64,000 nt of DNA from Verrucomicrobiota bacterium (GTDB lineage: Bacteria > Verrucomicrobiota > Verrucomicrobiia > Limisphaerales > JACRJZ01). The DNA is taken from the NCBI GenBank assembly GCA_016219875.1, contig JACRJZ010000111.1, positions 1 through 64,000 of the forward strand, given 5' to 3'. A program made the position numbers and the translations under genes. A model generated the notes under the pieces. The model had not been told where the DNA came from. It saw nothing but the letters and a program-made list of their open reading frames with translations, and did no database searches. Of this stretch, positions 25,266-35,515 are shown in pieces; positions within the stretch are counted from its first letter, which is position 1, and each line of letters starts with the position of its first letter.

Positions 25266-27752
25266 ATGAACGACCTCAAATTCGCCTGTCGCCAACTGCT
25301 GAGGAATCGCGGCTTCACCGCTGTGGCCGTGCTCACGCTCGCACTCGGCATTGGGGCCAACGCGGCCATCTTCACCCTGATCGACGCGTTGCTGCTCAGA
25401 ATGCTGCCGGGAGTGAAAGAGCCGCACCAACTGGTTCTGGTGAAGGACAGCCGGCATACGAGCTTTGCGTATCCGCATTACGAGCAGTTCCGCGACGGTT
25501 GCCAGTCGTTCTCCGGGCTGATTGTTACCACGGGGCTGAGCAAACGCAGGATGATCGTCTCAGGTGCGGGGGGCGGGGAAGCCGAGTCGGCTTGGGCCGG
25601 AGCAGTCTCGGGGGACTTCTTTTCAGTTTTGGGCGTCGCGGCAGCAGCGGGCCGCACCTTGATTTCCAATGACGATCGCCATGGCAATCCACAAGCCGTG
25701 GTCGTCCTCAGTCACGGCTTTTGGGAAGATCGCTTCGGGCTGCACCCAGCGGTGATCGGCAAAACGATCTTGCTGGACGACACCCCCTTTACGATCGTTG
25801 GAGTCGCCCAGCAAGGCTTCTGCGGACTTGAAGTGGGCAGAAGCCCGGACCTCTGGTGGCCCATCCAGATGTTGCCGCTCGTCGATCAACGGAAGGACGC
25901 GTTGGCCACCAAGGATTCGCGATGGCTCCAAATCATGGGGCGTTTGAAGTCAGGTGTGTCGGAAGAAGGAGCGCGCGCCGAATTGGACGTGGTTTTCCAA
26001 AGAATGCAGAGCGAGCAGGCCGCGGCCTACGGGTTGACGGGGAGGGAACGGCGGCAGTTCATGGATCTCCGGATCGAGTTACAGGCCGCAGGGACAGGTT
26101 ACACCGGTTTGCGAAGTCAGTTCCGAAAGCCCCTCTACCTCTTGCTGGCGATCTCCGACCTGGTGCTCCTGGTCGCATGCACGAATCTCGCAGGACTTCT
26201 GTTGGCACGGGGCGCGGCGCGCCAGAGGGAATTCAGCGTGCGCACCGCACTCGGTGCCGGCCGATTTATCCTGGTTCGCCAACTTGTAACCGAGAACGCG
26301 CTGCTCGCGCTCGGGGGCGGGCTCTTGGGCCTGGTCCTGGCCCAATGGGGCGCGCACTTGCTGGCCGGTTATCTGCCCGGGTATGGCCGGACGGTCGAAC
26401 TGAAACTGACCCCCGATCGGCACGTTCTCTTGTTCACTCTGGCGGTCTCGGCTGTGACCGCTCTGCTCTTCGGACTTGTTCCGGCGTTGCGCACGACTCG
26501 CGTCGATCTTGTCACAGGGCTGAAGGACCAGACGGGCGGCGCAACTCGCAGAGAATCCGGCCAACTGTTGAACAGGCTGCTGGTGGTCTCGCAAATCGCG
26601 CTCTCTTGCTTGCTACTGATCGGGGCGGGACTGTTTGCGAGGACTCTCGCAAAGCTCAAGGCCTGGGATCCCGGTTTCAATCGCGAGCGTCTGTTGGTCT
26701 TCGGCATTGATCATCCACGTATCAAGAATTTCGACGCACGACAGGTCAATCTGCACAAGGAAATGCTGCGGCGGCTGGAGAGTCTGCCTGGAGTGCAGTC
26801 GGCCAGTCTGGCTGGCGTTCTCTCGCTGAGCGGAAACATAGGACACCGATACAGGCCAAAGTTGGTGACGCACGGCGCGATTCCTGACAGCGGTGAAGAC
26901 TCCCGGGCCTACGGAATTGGAGTTGCCCCGCGTTACTTCAGGACCATGGGCATTCCATTGCTCAGGGGACGGGATTTGGGCCCGGAAGACGAACTGAGGG
27001 CGGGAGCAAGCTCGACAAATCAAGTGCTGCTCCGGGTCGTCTTCAGCGAATCGCTGGCCCGGCGTCTTTTCGGGGAAGCAGACCCGGTTGGAAAGCAAAT
27101 GCACGACGCGGAGAATCCTAAACTGACGCTGGAAATCGTCGGCGTTGCCCGAGACGCCCACCACCAGAAGCTCAGGGCCGAGCGATTGCCGATGTTCTAC
27201 CACCTGGATTTCATCTGGCCCACGTTCTACGTCCGGACGCTGGGGAATCCGCTGGCCGTAGCGGCGGGCCTTCGGCAAGTAGTTCGGGAGATCGATCCGC
27301 AGGCGGAGATCTCCGGCCTCCGAACGATGGACGACGTGGTTAACGGCCAGTTGCTCCAGGAACGGACCCTCTCGAACCTCGCAGGTTTTTTCAGCCTGTC
27401 GGCGCTGGCCCTCGCCTGCCTGGGACTCTACGGCATTCTCTCCTACGGCGTGGTGCGGCGCACGCGCGAGATCGGAGTGCGGCTAGCCTTGGGGGCGCAA
27501 ACTCGGGACGTGCTGGCGCTGGTGATCCGACAAGGGATGGTGCTGACGCTTGTCGGCTGTGCCGCGGGCATCGCTCTGGCCGTGGCTTCGACGCGTCTCC
27601 TTTCGAGTCTGCTCTACGGCGTCACGGGGACGGACCCGCTCACGCTTGCTTCCGCCACCGGACTCCTGGGCGCCATTGCGCTGCTGGCCTGCTGGATTCC
27701 CGCCCGGCGGGCGTCGCGCGTCGATCCAATGGTAGCGCTCAGATACGAATGA
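25266..27752 (+). CDS. ADOP-type permease 2
   Basis: 828 residues with the duplicated FtsX/MacB layout of its neighbours: N-terminal helix FTAVAVLTLALGIGANAAIF, first PCD (about 45-280), a helix followed by RQREFSVRTALGAGR, a second PCD, and RRTREIGVRLALGAQ near residue 735. Ends RVDPMVALRYE. It is the only array member with a convincing ribosome site (GAGG, 5 bp before ATG 25266), and it lacks the TGACNAC leader because the YdeI remnant occupies that place. Substrate unknown; ATP hydrolysis would have to come from a separate subunit such as 18125 or 20280, or not be used. Confidence 0.9.
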   Translation: MNDLKFACRQLLRNRGFTAVAVLTLALGIGANAAIFTLIDALLLRMLPGVKEPHQLVLVKDSRHTSFAYPHYEQFRDGCQSFSGLIVTTGLSKRRMIVSGAGGGEAESAWAGAVSGDFFSVLGVAAAAGRTLISNDDRHGNPQAVVVLSHGFWEDRFGLHPAVIGKTILLDDTPFTIVGVAQQGFCGLEVGRSPDLWWPIQMLPLVDQRKDALATKDSRWLQIMGRLKSGVSEEGARAELDVVFQRMQSEQAAAYGLTGRERRQFMDLRIELQAAGTGYTGLRSQFRKPLYLLLAISDLVLLVACTNLAGLLLARGAARQREFSVRTALGAGRFILVRQLVTENALLALGGGLLGLVLAQWGAHLLAGYLPGYGRTVELKLTPDRHVLLFTLAVSAVTALLFGLVPALRTTRVDLVTGLKDQTGGATRRESGQLLNRLLVVSQIALSCLLLIGAGLFARTLAKLKAWDPGFNRERLLVFGIDHPRIKNFDARQVNLHKEMLRRLESLPGVQSASLAGVLSLSGNIGHRYRPKLVTHGAIPDSGEDSRAYGIGVAPRYFRTMGIPLLRGRDLGPEDELRAGASSTNQVLLRVVFSESLARRLFGEADPVGKQMHDAENPKLTLEIVGVARDAHHQKLRAERLPMFYHLDFIWPTFYVRTLGNPLAVAAGLRQVVREIDPQAEISGLRTMDDVVNGQLLQERTLSNLAGFFSLSALALACLGLYGILSYGVVRRTREIGVRLALGAQTRDVLALVIRQGMVLTLVGCAAGIALAVASTRLLSSLLYGVTGTDPLTLASATGLLGAIALLACWIPARRASRVDPMVALRYE

Positions 27753-28035
27753 AATCCGAAACCCGAACTCCGAAATCTGAAGCAAGCCCGAAGCCCGAAA
27801 TCCGAAACCGGCCGAGGCGGAGTCGGGCCGAAGGCGTAGCGCAGATTTTCAATCTGTCGTATCGCCGACTTGCAGTCGGCAAGCCGCGCGAGTTTGCCAG
27901 ACCCTGGGCCAGGTCGGCAGACCCGCAGAATGCAATTCTGCGATACAGCAGAGTCCAACTCTGCGCTACGGCCGAACGGCGCGCCCTTTGGCGCCTGGCG
28001 ACTGACAACGAACAACTGACCACTGACAACTAACC
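27753..28035. repeat. composite intergenic region: CCGAA tract, symmetrical multi-hairpin element, TGACNAC leader
   Basis: Three parts. 27753-27812 is a CCGAA/CCCGAA tract. 27835-27970 is a symmetrical element: outer arms CGTAGCGCAGA (27835-27845) and its exact complement (27960-27970), inner arms GTATCGC (27859-27865) and GCGATAC (27940-27946), and four small hairpins each with a 3-nt loop: CAGATT-TTC-AATCTG (27842), CGACT-TGC-AGTCG (27866), GCAGAAT-GCA-ATTCTGC (27925), CAGAGT-CCA-ACTCTG (27949). 27995-28032 is the TGACAAC/TGACCAC leader of the next permease. No coding sequence is evident. Confidence 0.85.
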
Positions 28036-30510
28036 ATGAATGACCTTCGCTTCGCCTTGCGTCAGCTCTTGAGGAATCCCGGCTTCACCTTGGTGGCGGT
28101 GCTGCTGTTGGGGATCGGCATTGGCGCCAGCACCACCATGTTCAGTGTGGTGGACGCAGTGTTCCTCCGACCCTGTCCTTACCGGAACTCTGATCGGCTG
28201 GTGAAGCTTTACGCCACGCGCTCCGAGAGGAACCAGGACCGCAATCAATTGGCCGGACTGACATTCCGGGATTGGCGCGAGCATAGTCAGTCATTTTCAG
28301 AAATCGCCGGCTGGATCAGTTACGAATGCCGGCTCAGCACGGCGGACAATCTCGAACGCACCCGAGTGCTCAGAGTATCGCCGGAACTCTTCGCACTGCT
28401 CGGAGTGCGACCCACGCTTGGGCGGGCGTTTCTGCCCGCAGAGACGAAGGCGGGAGGTGAACGCGTGGTGATCTTGAGCCACGGCCATTGGCAGCGCTGG
28501 TTCCACGGCGATCCGAACGTGATTGGCCAAACTCTCACGCTGGACTCGGACCTGGGGGAGAAGCAGCAGACTTACACCGTGGTCGGCGTGCTGCCGGCGA
28601 GTTTTCGCTGGGTGTTTGACCGCGTGGTTCCCGGGTTGTGGTTCCCGCTTCGCGAGTCGGACATCTCCGAGCCGACCAGCCGTGTCGCCACGATGGCCCG
28701 CCTGCAGCGGAAAATCAGTCTTGCGCAAGCCCAAGCCGAGATAGACGTGGCGGCCCGTCGCCTCGCGCAAGCTTACCCGGAAACGCACGCCGGCGTCGGT
28801 GCCCGGGCAGTGCCAGTCAATGCCGAGTATCAGCGAATGTCCACGGGTTCCAGCCATCCGCAGGCGTTATGGATTCTGCTCGGCGTGGTCAACGCGGTGC
28901 TGGTCATCGCCTGTCTCAACGTGGCGAACCTGCTGTTGGTCCGGGCCTCTGGGCGTGAGCGGGAGATGGCTATTCGCGCGACCCTGGGGAGCGGACGGGT
29001 GCGGTTGATGCGGCAACTGCTCACCGAGAATCTTCTGTTGGCAGCCTTGGGCGCGTTGTTGGGAATGGTGTTGGCCTATTGGGCCGTCGAGGTGATTGCC
29101 GCGTTCAGGGATCAGTCGCTCCCCTTGTTGCTGCGCGACCGGCGGGAGCGGTTTCTCCCGTGGTTCGTCTCGGTGCACTTGGATAATCGGGCGCTCCTCT
29201 ATGCGTTGGCCGTGTCGCTGGTGACTTGTGGGCTGTTCAGCCTGATGCCGTTGCTGGGGGCGGCCAGAGTCAACTTGAGCCGGTCGCTGGCGGGAGGACA
29301 AACGGCCAGCGGCAGCGTGCGCGTTCGACACGGACTTGGGCTGTTTGTGGTGTCGGAAGTGGCGATCGCCTGTGTATTGCTCATGGGCGCGGGTCTGCTG
29401 GTCAACAGCGCGGTGCGTCTGCGCCAGATCCATCCGGGCTTCAATCCTAGAAACGTGTTCACGGCCGGTGTGTTGCTGCGCGACCGCCGTTACGCCAACG
29501 CTCCCGCGCAGAAGCAGTTCTTCCGGGAAGCCCTGGACCGAGTCAGGCGACTGCCCGGAGTGCTCTCCGCCGATGTCGGCGGTCCAACTCCGGTGGGCGG
29601 TGGCGGCGGCAATTTCCCGACGCGCATTGATGGCGATGAATCAGCTCAGGAGCATCGAGACATCCGCTATTTGCCTGGCTCGCCTGACTGCTTTCGGGTG
29701 CTGCAAATCCCGCTCCTGCAAGGCCGCTTTTTCACCGACCGCGACGACGCGACCGCCCCGCCTGTATTGATTGTCAACGAGGCGATGGCGCGCAGCTATT
29801 GGCCCGAGTCGAGTCCCATCGGCCGGCATGTGACGGTACAACGGTCCAAGACGAATTCCGTTTTGTTCGAGATCGTTGGGGTGGTGGGTAACGTGTACAA
29901 CTACTCGAGCGGCATGGTCAGCCCTCCCGAAGCGTTCACCTCCTGGCTCCAATACGGATCGGGAAGCGACGAGGATCTTGTGATTCGCACCGCCGCGGAT
30001 GCGGGGCCAATGAAGGCCGTGCTCCAGCAAGCCATCAGAGGAGGAGACGACACAGTGGAAATCTATAACGCCGCGACGCTGGAAGAGGGCATTTCGAGAT
30101 ACACCTGGTCCTGGTCGCGACAGTTCAACACGCTCTTTCTGGGTGGATTCGCCGCGGTGGCGTTTCTCCTCGCCAGTATCGGTGTGTACGGGGTGACGGC
30201 CTATTCAGTTGCGCAACGGACGCGGGAGATCGGCATTCGCATGGCCCTCGGTGCGCGACGGGAGAATGTGCTGGCCTTGGTCTTGCGCCAGGGAATGAGG
30301 CTGGCCGTGGTGGGCGTTGGACTGGGGCTGGCGGGGGCGTTCGCGGGGACGCGCGTCGTGCGCAGCATGCTCTTCGGGATTTCTCCGACCGATCCGCTGA
30401 CGTTTGGCTTGATCACCGCCTTGGTGAGCACGGTCGCATTCGTCGCCTGCTGGTTGCCGGCGCGCCGCGCGGCCCGGCTCGATCCGATGGTGGCGCTGAG
30501 ATACGAGTGA
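28036..30510 (+). CDS. ADOP-type permease 3
   Basis: 824 residues. N-terminal helix FTLVAVLLLGIGIGASTTMF; first PCD to about 275; the helix VVNAVLVIACLNVANLLLV followed by GREREMAIRATLGSGR near 315; a second half with LGLFVVSEVAIACVLLMGAG; and C-terminal QRTREIGIRMALGARRENVL. Ends ARLDPMVALRYE. More diverged from permeases 1, 2 and 5 in the periplasmic domains, where signal or substrate specificity would reside. The upstream tract has no Shine-Dalgarno sequence. Confidence 0.9.
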   Translation: MNDLRFALRQLLRNPGFTLVAVLLLGIGIGASTTMFSVVDAVFLRPCPYRNSDRLVKLYATRSERNQDRNQLAGLTFRDWREHSQSFSEIAGWISYECRLSTADNLERTRVLRVSPELFALLGVRPTLGRAFLPAETKAGGERVVILSHGHWQRWFHGDPNVIGQTLTLDSDLGEKQQTYTVVGVLPASFRWVFDRVVPGLWFPLRESDISEPTSRVATMARLQRKISLAQAQAEIDVAARRLAQAYPETHAGVGARAVPVNAEYQRMSTGSSHPQALWILLGVVNAVLVIACLNVANLLLVRASGREREMAIRATLGSGRVRLMRQLLTENLLLAALGALLGMVLAYWAVEVIAAFRDQSLPLLLRDRRERFLPWFVSVHLDNRALLYALAVSLVTCGLFSLMPLLGAARVNLSRSLAGGQTASGSVRVRHGLGLFVVSEVAIACVLLMGAGLLVNSAVRLRQIHPGFNPRNVFTAGVLLRDRRYANAPAQKQFFREALDRVRRLPGVLSADVGGPTPVGGGGGNFPTRIDGDESAQEHRDIRYLPGSPDCFRVLQIPLLQGRFFTDRDDATAPPVLIVNEAMARSYWPESSPIGRHVTVQRSKTNSVLFEIVGVVGNVYNYSSGMVSPPEAFTSWLQYGSGSDEDLVIRTAADAGPMKAVLQQAIRGGDDTVEIYNAATLEEGISRYTWSWSRQFNTLFLGGFAAVAFLLASIGVYGVTAYSVAQRTREIGIRMALGARRENVLALVLRQGMRLAVVGVGLGLAGAFAGTRVVRSMLFGISPTDPLTFGLITALVSTVAFVACWLPARRAARLDPMVALRYE

Positions 30511-30574
30511 AAGGTGATGCGTGAACGCGTGAATGCGCGACTGACAACGGACCACTGACGACTGACGAGAAACC
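30511..30574 (+). repeat. GTGATGCG / TGACNAC leader tract
   Basis: Contains GTGATGCGTGAACGCGTGAA followed by ACTGACAACGGACCACTGAC units up to the ATG at 30575. The same two-part composition occurs before the other permeases. Confidence 0.8.
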
Positions 30575-32959
30575 ATGAACGACCTTCGTTTCGCCCTCCG
30601 GCAGATTCTTAAACGCCCCGGCAGCAGCGCGGTGATGCTCGCCACGCTGGCGTTGGTCATTGGCACGATGAGCTTCGCCGTCGGTATGATCAACCAGCAG
30701 CGTGCCGAACAGACCCCCTTCCCGGAACTGGATCGGGTCGTCCGCATCTGGCGCCTGGGAAAGGAACGGCCGTCGGACCGCCTCCCGCCCAGCATCTTCA
30801 CCGAGGCCGGGCCCGCGATGCCAGGCTTCGAGACACTCGGCGCCATCGGCAACCACGATCGCTTTGTGCTCACGGGCCAAGGCGAGCCAAGGGCCATGGT
30901 GGGCGTGACGGTATCCGCGTCGGTATTCGAGGTCGCCGGAGTGCAGCCGTTCTTGGGGCGAACGTTTACGCGCGAGCAGGAACGGTCCGGCGAGCGGTTG
31001 GCGGTGCTGGGCCATGAGCTTTGGTCGAACATGTTCAGCGGCGATGCAGCCGTCATCGGCCAGACGATCCGGTTGAACAACGAACACCACACCATCACCG
31101 GCGTCATGCCTCCGGGATTCGAGCGCAACGCGATGTGCGGATCGGCCTCCGTCTGGGTAAGCGGCGATTTCAGCGCCATGGAACGCTCCAACACGTGGCT
31201 TCAGATCGTGGGCCGAATGAAGCCGGGTGTGGCCCGCGCTCAGATCGACGCGCAATTGGAGGCGGTCGCGCGGCCGATCGGACGGGAATACGCGAAGGCG
31301 CACCGTTGGCAGGACGACTTCCCGCGCCTGTCGGCACAGCCGATCACGAAGCGTTTCGGTCATCTGCACGCGAACGAGATCGTTCTCGCCGGGATGATTC
31401 CCAGCTTGGTCGCGCTGATTGCCGGCTTCAATGTCTCGACCATTCTGCTCGGAAGGATGTTGTCGCGCCGCCAGGAGATTGCGGTGCGCACGGCCTTGGG
31501 CGCGCATCGAGGGCGGCTCGTGCGGTTGCTCCTGACTGAGAGTGTCGTCCTCGCGTTGGCCGGAGCGGCTTTGGGCCTGCTCGGCGCTTATGGCATCGCC
31601 ACATGGACGGCTCAGCGCAGCGTGCCGGCGGCGTTCAGCCCGTCGGTGGTGGGACTAATTGCGCTGGCCGCCGTCGTCATCGGGATCGCGACCGGCCTCG
31701 TGCCTTCGCTACGCGTCACACGCTGCAACTTGAGCAATGACCTGAAGGAAGCGGGCGCGGGCGCGGGCGGTCCCGCGCGGCATCGGCTGCGAAATTTCCT
31801 CGTCGCGGGACAGGTGGCGATGACGACGGCGCTTTGTGTCGCGGCCGGTTTGTTGATCCGCAGCTATGTCGAGATGCGGCGTTTCGATCCCGGATTCGAG
31901 ACGCGAGATCTGGTTTCCGTGGTGGTGACACTGCGCGAGCCCACATACAAAAGCCCGCAAAACCGGATGCTCTACTGTGAGCAGGCACTGGATCGCCTTC
32001 GCTCCCTTCCCGGAGTGCGGGACGTCAGCGTCAGCAGCGACGGCGCCGTCGATCGTCTTCCGTTTCCGCAAAACTTCGGGCTCGAAGGGGCGGGTGAAAA
32101 CTGGGCGTCTGGGCAGATGATCCATTTGCGGATCGTGAGCCCGAACCACTTGGCCATGCTCAACGTGCCCGTCCTGCGGGGGCGCGGTTTCCAGGTTTCC
32201 GACCGTGCGGGCAGCGAGCGCGTCATACTCGTCAACCAAGCATTTGTCCGAAGATACTTCCCGAACAAGAATCCGCTCGGGCAGCGAATCGGTCTTCGAG
32301 AAGGCGGCGGGCAATGGTTCACAATCGTCGGCGTCGTGGCGGACCGGCGCAACGTGGGATTCCGTGAAGACTACGGGCCGGAAGGTTACCTGTGTGCCCA
32401 GCAGGTGGCACCGCGCTGGGCTTCGTACCATTTCCTCGCACGGACTCACGCTTACAGCGCCGCGCTCGGTATCGCCCTTCGCAAAGCCGTGAGCGCGATC
32501 GACCCCGAGCAACCCGTCTCGCAGCCGTTCACCGTGGAATCCCTCCTCCAGCGCACCGTTGAGCGCTACTCGGGCTCGATTGCTGCCATTTCTGCCATCG
32601 GCTTTTTCGGCTTGCTGATGTCGCTGATCGGCATCTACGGGGTCGCGGCCTACGCGGTGATCGAGCGCACCCACGAGATCGGCGTGCGCGTGAGTCTGGG
32701 GGCGACGCCACGTGACATCCTGCGATTGATCCTTAAACAAGGTCTGCGGCTGGTGACGGCTGGCTTGGCGGCGGGGGCGTTACTGGCGATCGCGATCTCG
32801 GTGGGCTTGGGACAAATGCTGTTCGGGATTCCGCGATTCGACCCGACGACCTACCTCGGGGTGGGAGGCGTGCTGGGTATGACAGCGTTGCTCGCGAGTC
32901 TCGTGCCGGCTTGGCGGGCGACCAAGATCAAACCGATGGAGGCATTGAGATATGAGTGA
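30575..32959 (+). CDS. ADOP-type permease 4 (diverged N-terminal helix)
   Basis: 794 residues. Starts MNDLRFALRQILKRPG like the others, but the first helix reads VMLATLALVIGTMSFAVGMI and lacks the usual GIGAN motif. Coupling motifs RRQEIAVRTALGAHR (about 307) and ERTHEIGVRVSLGATPRD (about 698) are present. The end is TKIKPMEALRYE rather than DPMVALRYE. The permease remnant at 39955-40036 has this same variant ending, so that pseudogene derives from this subgroup. Probable function as for the array: membrane PCD/FtsX permease with unknown substrate. Confidence 0.88.
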   Translation: MNDLRFALRQILKRPGSSAVMLATLALVIGTMSFAVGMINQQRAEQTPFPELDRVVRIWRLGKERPSDRLPPSIFTEAGPAMPGFETLGAIGNHDRFVLTGQGEPRAMVGVTVSASVFEVAGVQPFLGRTFTREQERSGERLAVLGHELWSNMFSGDAAVIGQTIRLNNEHHTITGVMPPGFERNAMCGSASVWVSGDFSAMERSNTWLQIVGRMKPGVARAQIDAQLEAVARPIGREYAKAHRWQDDFPRLSAQPITKRFGHLHANEIVLAGMIPSLVALIAGFNVSTILLGRMLSRRQEIAVRTALGAHRGRLVRLLLTESVVLALAGAALGLLGAYGIATWTAQRSVPAAFSPSVVGLIALAAVVIGIATGLVPSLRVTRCNLSNDLKEAGAGAGGPARHRLRNFLVAGQVAMTTALCVAAGLLIRSYVEMRRFDPGFETRDLVSVVVTLREPTYKSPQNRMLYCEQALDRLRSLPGVRDVSVSSDGAVDRLPFPQNFGLEGAGENWASGQMIHLRIVSPNHLAMLNVPVLRGRGFQVSDRAGSERVILVNQAFVRRYFPNKNPLGQRIGLREGGGQWFTIVGVVADRRNVGFREDYGPEGYLCAQQVAPRWASYHFLARTHAYSAALGIALRKAVSAIDPEQPVSQPFTVESLLQRTVERYSGSIAAISAIGFFGLLMSLIGIYGVAAYAVIERTHEIGVRVSLGATPRDILRLILKQGLRLVTAGLAAGALLAIAISVGLGQMLFGIPRFDPTTYLGVGGVLGMTALLASLVPAWRATKIKPMEALRYE

Positions 32960-33017
32960 GAGCCGGATGATGCGTGATGCGTGACTGGCAACGGACAACT
33001 GGTCACTGACAAGGACC
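32960..33017 (+). repeat. GTGATGCG / TGACNAC leader tract
   Basis: GATGATGCGTGATGCGTGA followed by CTGGCAACGGACAACTGGTC and ACTGACAAGG, ending at the ATG. AAGGA lies 3-7 bp upstream of the start and might be a weak ribosome site. Confidence 0.75.
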
Positions 33018-35474
33018 ATGAATGATCTGAAATTCGCTTTCCGCCAATTGCTGAAGTATCCCGGCTTCACGGCCGTGGCCGTGCTCACGCTGGCAGTCGG
33101 CATTGGCGCGAACACCGCCATCTTCAGCTTCGTCGATCGCGTGCTCCTGCGGTGTCTGCCCGTCTCCAAATCCCACGAGTTGGTACAGGTCGGTTACGAA
33201 ATGAGGTCCCGCGACGGAAGGGTGCTGACCGGCGCCACTTTCAACCATCCGCTCTATCTGAGCTATCGCGACGACGCGAACGCGTTTTCGGGATTGATCG
33301 CCTTCTTGCCGCAGATGCTGAAGCTGGGCATCGGCGGCGAGGACGCGGGGCGGGTTCAAGGAATGACGGTCTCAGACAATTATTTTTCCGTGCTCGGGGT
33401 GAACCCTGTCCTGGGACGCGGGTTTCTTCCAGAAGAAGCTGCGGGAGCTCATCGGGTCGTGGTCATCAGCCACAGTCTTTGGCAGCACCGGTTCGGAGGC
33501 GAGCCGACGGTTGTGGGGCGGTCAGTCAACGTGGACGGTCGTGCCTATACGATCGTGGGGGTGCTCCGGCCCGAGTTCACGGGCACCATCGTGGGCTTGC
33601 TCCCGGACGTTTACCTGCCGCTGAAAACCTGGTCCGCTGCCATCGGTCGTGATGTTGCCGACCGCAGCTTCAGTTCGTGGTATTTGCTCGGACGGATCAA
33701 ACCGGGCCTCCCGCGCGAACAGGCGCAGGCGGCGCTCCGCCTACTGACGGAACGAATCCGCGCCGTCGAGCCGAACAACACCCATCCCGACGTGCTGCTT
33801 TGGGACGGGAGCCGCGGCCTGCGGCACTGGACAAGCAGGACGGCGCAGTGGCCCGTGCTGCTGTTCTTCCTGACGACGGTGCTGGTGCTCCTCGTCGCCT
33901 GTGCGAATGTCGCCAACATGCTTTTAGTTCGGGCCACCACGCGGCGAAAGGAGATCGCGGTCCGCTTGGCGCTTGGGGCTGGTCGTGGCGATGTGATCCG
34001 GCAGTTGATTTGTGAAAGCACGCTTTTGGCGCTGTTGAGCGGGGCTTGTGGCGTGTGCCTGGCCTACTGGTTGAGCCAAATGCTCCAGAGGGTATTCCCG
34101 GTGATCGCCGAGGCTGCCCACGTAGCGGCCGATTTGGACGGACGTATTCTGGTCTTCGCGCTGTTGGTCACGCTCGCAACGGCTGTCCTGTCTGGCTTGG
34201 CTCCGGCGTTGCAGCTTTCCAGGCCGCAGGTGGTGGTCGAACTGAAGGAAAGCGCCGAGGAAAAGTCATCCCGCGGCTGGAGCCTCCGTCATTTCCTTGT
34301 GGTCGCTCAGGTAGCCATCGCGGTGGTCATATTGGCGTTGGGCGGGCTTTGCCTTCGCAGTCTGGCTGTATTCCGAGGGATAGATCCAGGTTTCGACCCG
34401 GCCCGGATTCTCGCCGTGAAGGCCGATTTCCAGGGACGCGATTATGCGACGGCAAACGGCCGAGCGTTTTTCGCCGAGTTGAACGAGCGAATCGGTGCCC
34501 TGCCGGGGGTGAAAGCGGTCAGCCTGACAGACTGCATCCCACTCTCCGACACGGCCTCAATGACTGGGGTCAAACGGATCGATCAGCATGACCTCGCACC
34601 CGATGAGAAACCGAGCTGGAACTACGGCCTCGTCAGCCCGGGATATTTCCAAACGCTGGGCGTGCCGTTGTTGCGGGGGCGGGATTTCTCCGCACAGGAT
34701 GGCCCTGGTGCTCCTGGAGTGATGATCGTCAACGACCTGCTGGCGCAGCAGTACTGGCCCAACCAAGACCCGATGGGAAAGCGGGTCACCTTTTGGGCGG
34801 GGGACACTCGCGAGGTGATTGGAGTTGTCAAGGCCGTCAAGCTCCGGTCCATTCGCGACGAACTCAAGCCGCTCATGTATTGGCCGCTGGCGCAGAAGGA
34901 GGCGGATCCCGTTTTGTTGGTTCGGACCGATCACGATCCCCAGCGGCTGATTCCGGCGCTTCATCACGAGCTGACAACAGCGGGGCTGCGACCGACTTCC
35001 TTGGACCTTCGCACGATTGCCGAGCGACAGGCCGCGATGCTGCTGCCACAACGGATCGTCGCTCGCATCCTGAACGCTTTTGGTTTGGTTGGCTTGTGGC
35101 TGGTCGCGCTGGGCCTGTACGGTGTGATGGCCTACGCGGTGAGCCAGCGAACGCGAGAGATTGGCATCCGGATGGCTTTGGGCGCGCGTGTGGTGGACGT
35201 GCTGGGGTTAGTTGTGCGCCAGGGAGCGGTCTTGACGGCACTCGGCGCGGGACTTGGTCTGGGGCTGAGTCTCATCGCGGCGCGATGGCTGGAGGCTGCA
35301 CTTCCAACACTCCGCCAGTGGGACCGTAATTTCCTGTATGGCGTCGAGGTGTGGGACCTCTGGACGTATTTCGGCACGGCGTCGTTGCTCCTGCTGATCA
35401 CCCTCGTTGCTTGCTGGATTCCCGCCCGCCGGGCCGCCAAGGTCGATCCCGTGGTGGCGCTGCGATACGAGTGA
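33018..35474 (+). CDS. ADOP-type permease 5
   Basis: 818 residues. N-terminal helix FTAVAVLTLAVGIGANTAIF; first PCD with PVLGRGFLPEEAAG and EFTGTIVGLLPDVYLPLKTW; TTRRKEIAVRLALGAGR near 308; a second half with HFLVVAQVAIAVVILALGGL; C-terminal QRTREIGIRMALGAR; end AKVDPVVALRYE. Its closest relative in the window is permease 1 (22537), which also has a FLYGV-x2-WD segment before the last helix. The two probably arose by duplication, with 2, 3 and 4 now lying between. Confidence 0.9.
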   Translation: MNDLKFAFRQLLKYPGFTAVAVLTLAVGIGANTAIFSFVDRVLLRCLPVSKSHELVQVGYEMRSRDGRVLTGATFNHPLYLSYRDDANAFSGLIAFLPQMLKLGIGGEDAGRVQGMTVSDNYFSVLGVNPVLGRGFLPEEAAGAHRVVVISHSLWQHRFGGEPTVVGRSVNVDGRAYTIVGVLRPEFTGTIVGLLPDVYLPLKTWSAAIGRDVADRSFSSWYLLGRIKPGLPREQAQAALRLLTERIRAVEPNNTHPDVLLWDGSRGLRHWTSRTAQWPVLLFFLTTVLVLLVACANVANMLLVRATTRRKEIAVRLALGAGRGDVIRQLICESTLLALLSGACGVCLAYWLSQMLQRVFPVIAEAAHVAADLDGRILVFALLVTLATAVLSGLAPALQLSRPQVVVELKESAEEKSSRGWSLRHFLVVAQVAIAVVILALGGLCLRSLAVFRGIDPGFDPARILAVKADFQGRDYATANGRAFFAELNERIGALPGVKAVSLTDCIPLSDTASMTGVKRIDQHDLAPDEKPSWNYGLVSPGYFQTLGVPLLRGRDFSAQDGPGAPGVMIVNDLLAQQYWPNQDPMGKRVTFWAGDTREVIGVVKAVKLRSIRDELKPLMYWPLAQKEADPVLLVRTDHDPQRLIPALHHELTTAGLRPTSLDLRTIAERQAAMLLPQRIVARILNAFGLVGLWLVALGLYGVMAYAVSQRTREIGIRMALGARVVDVLGLVVRQGAVLTALGAGLGLGLSLIAARWLEAALPTLRQWDRNFLYGVEVWDLWTYFGTASLLLLITLVACWIPARRAAKVDPVVALRYE

Positions 35475-35515
35475 AACTCCTCGTGAAGGCCTGACCGACA
35501 ACCTAGCAAACAGTC

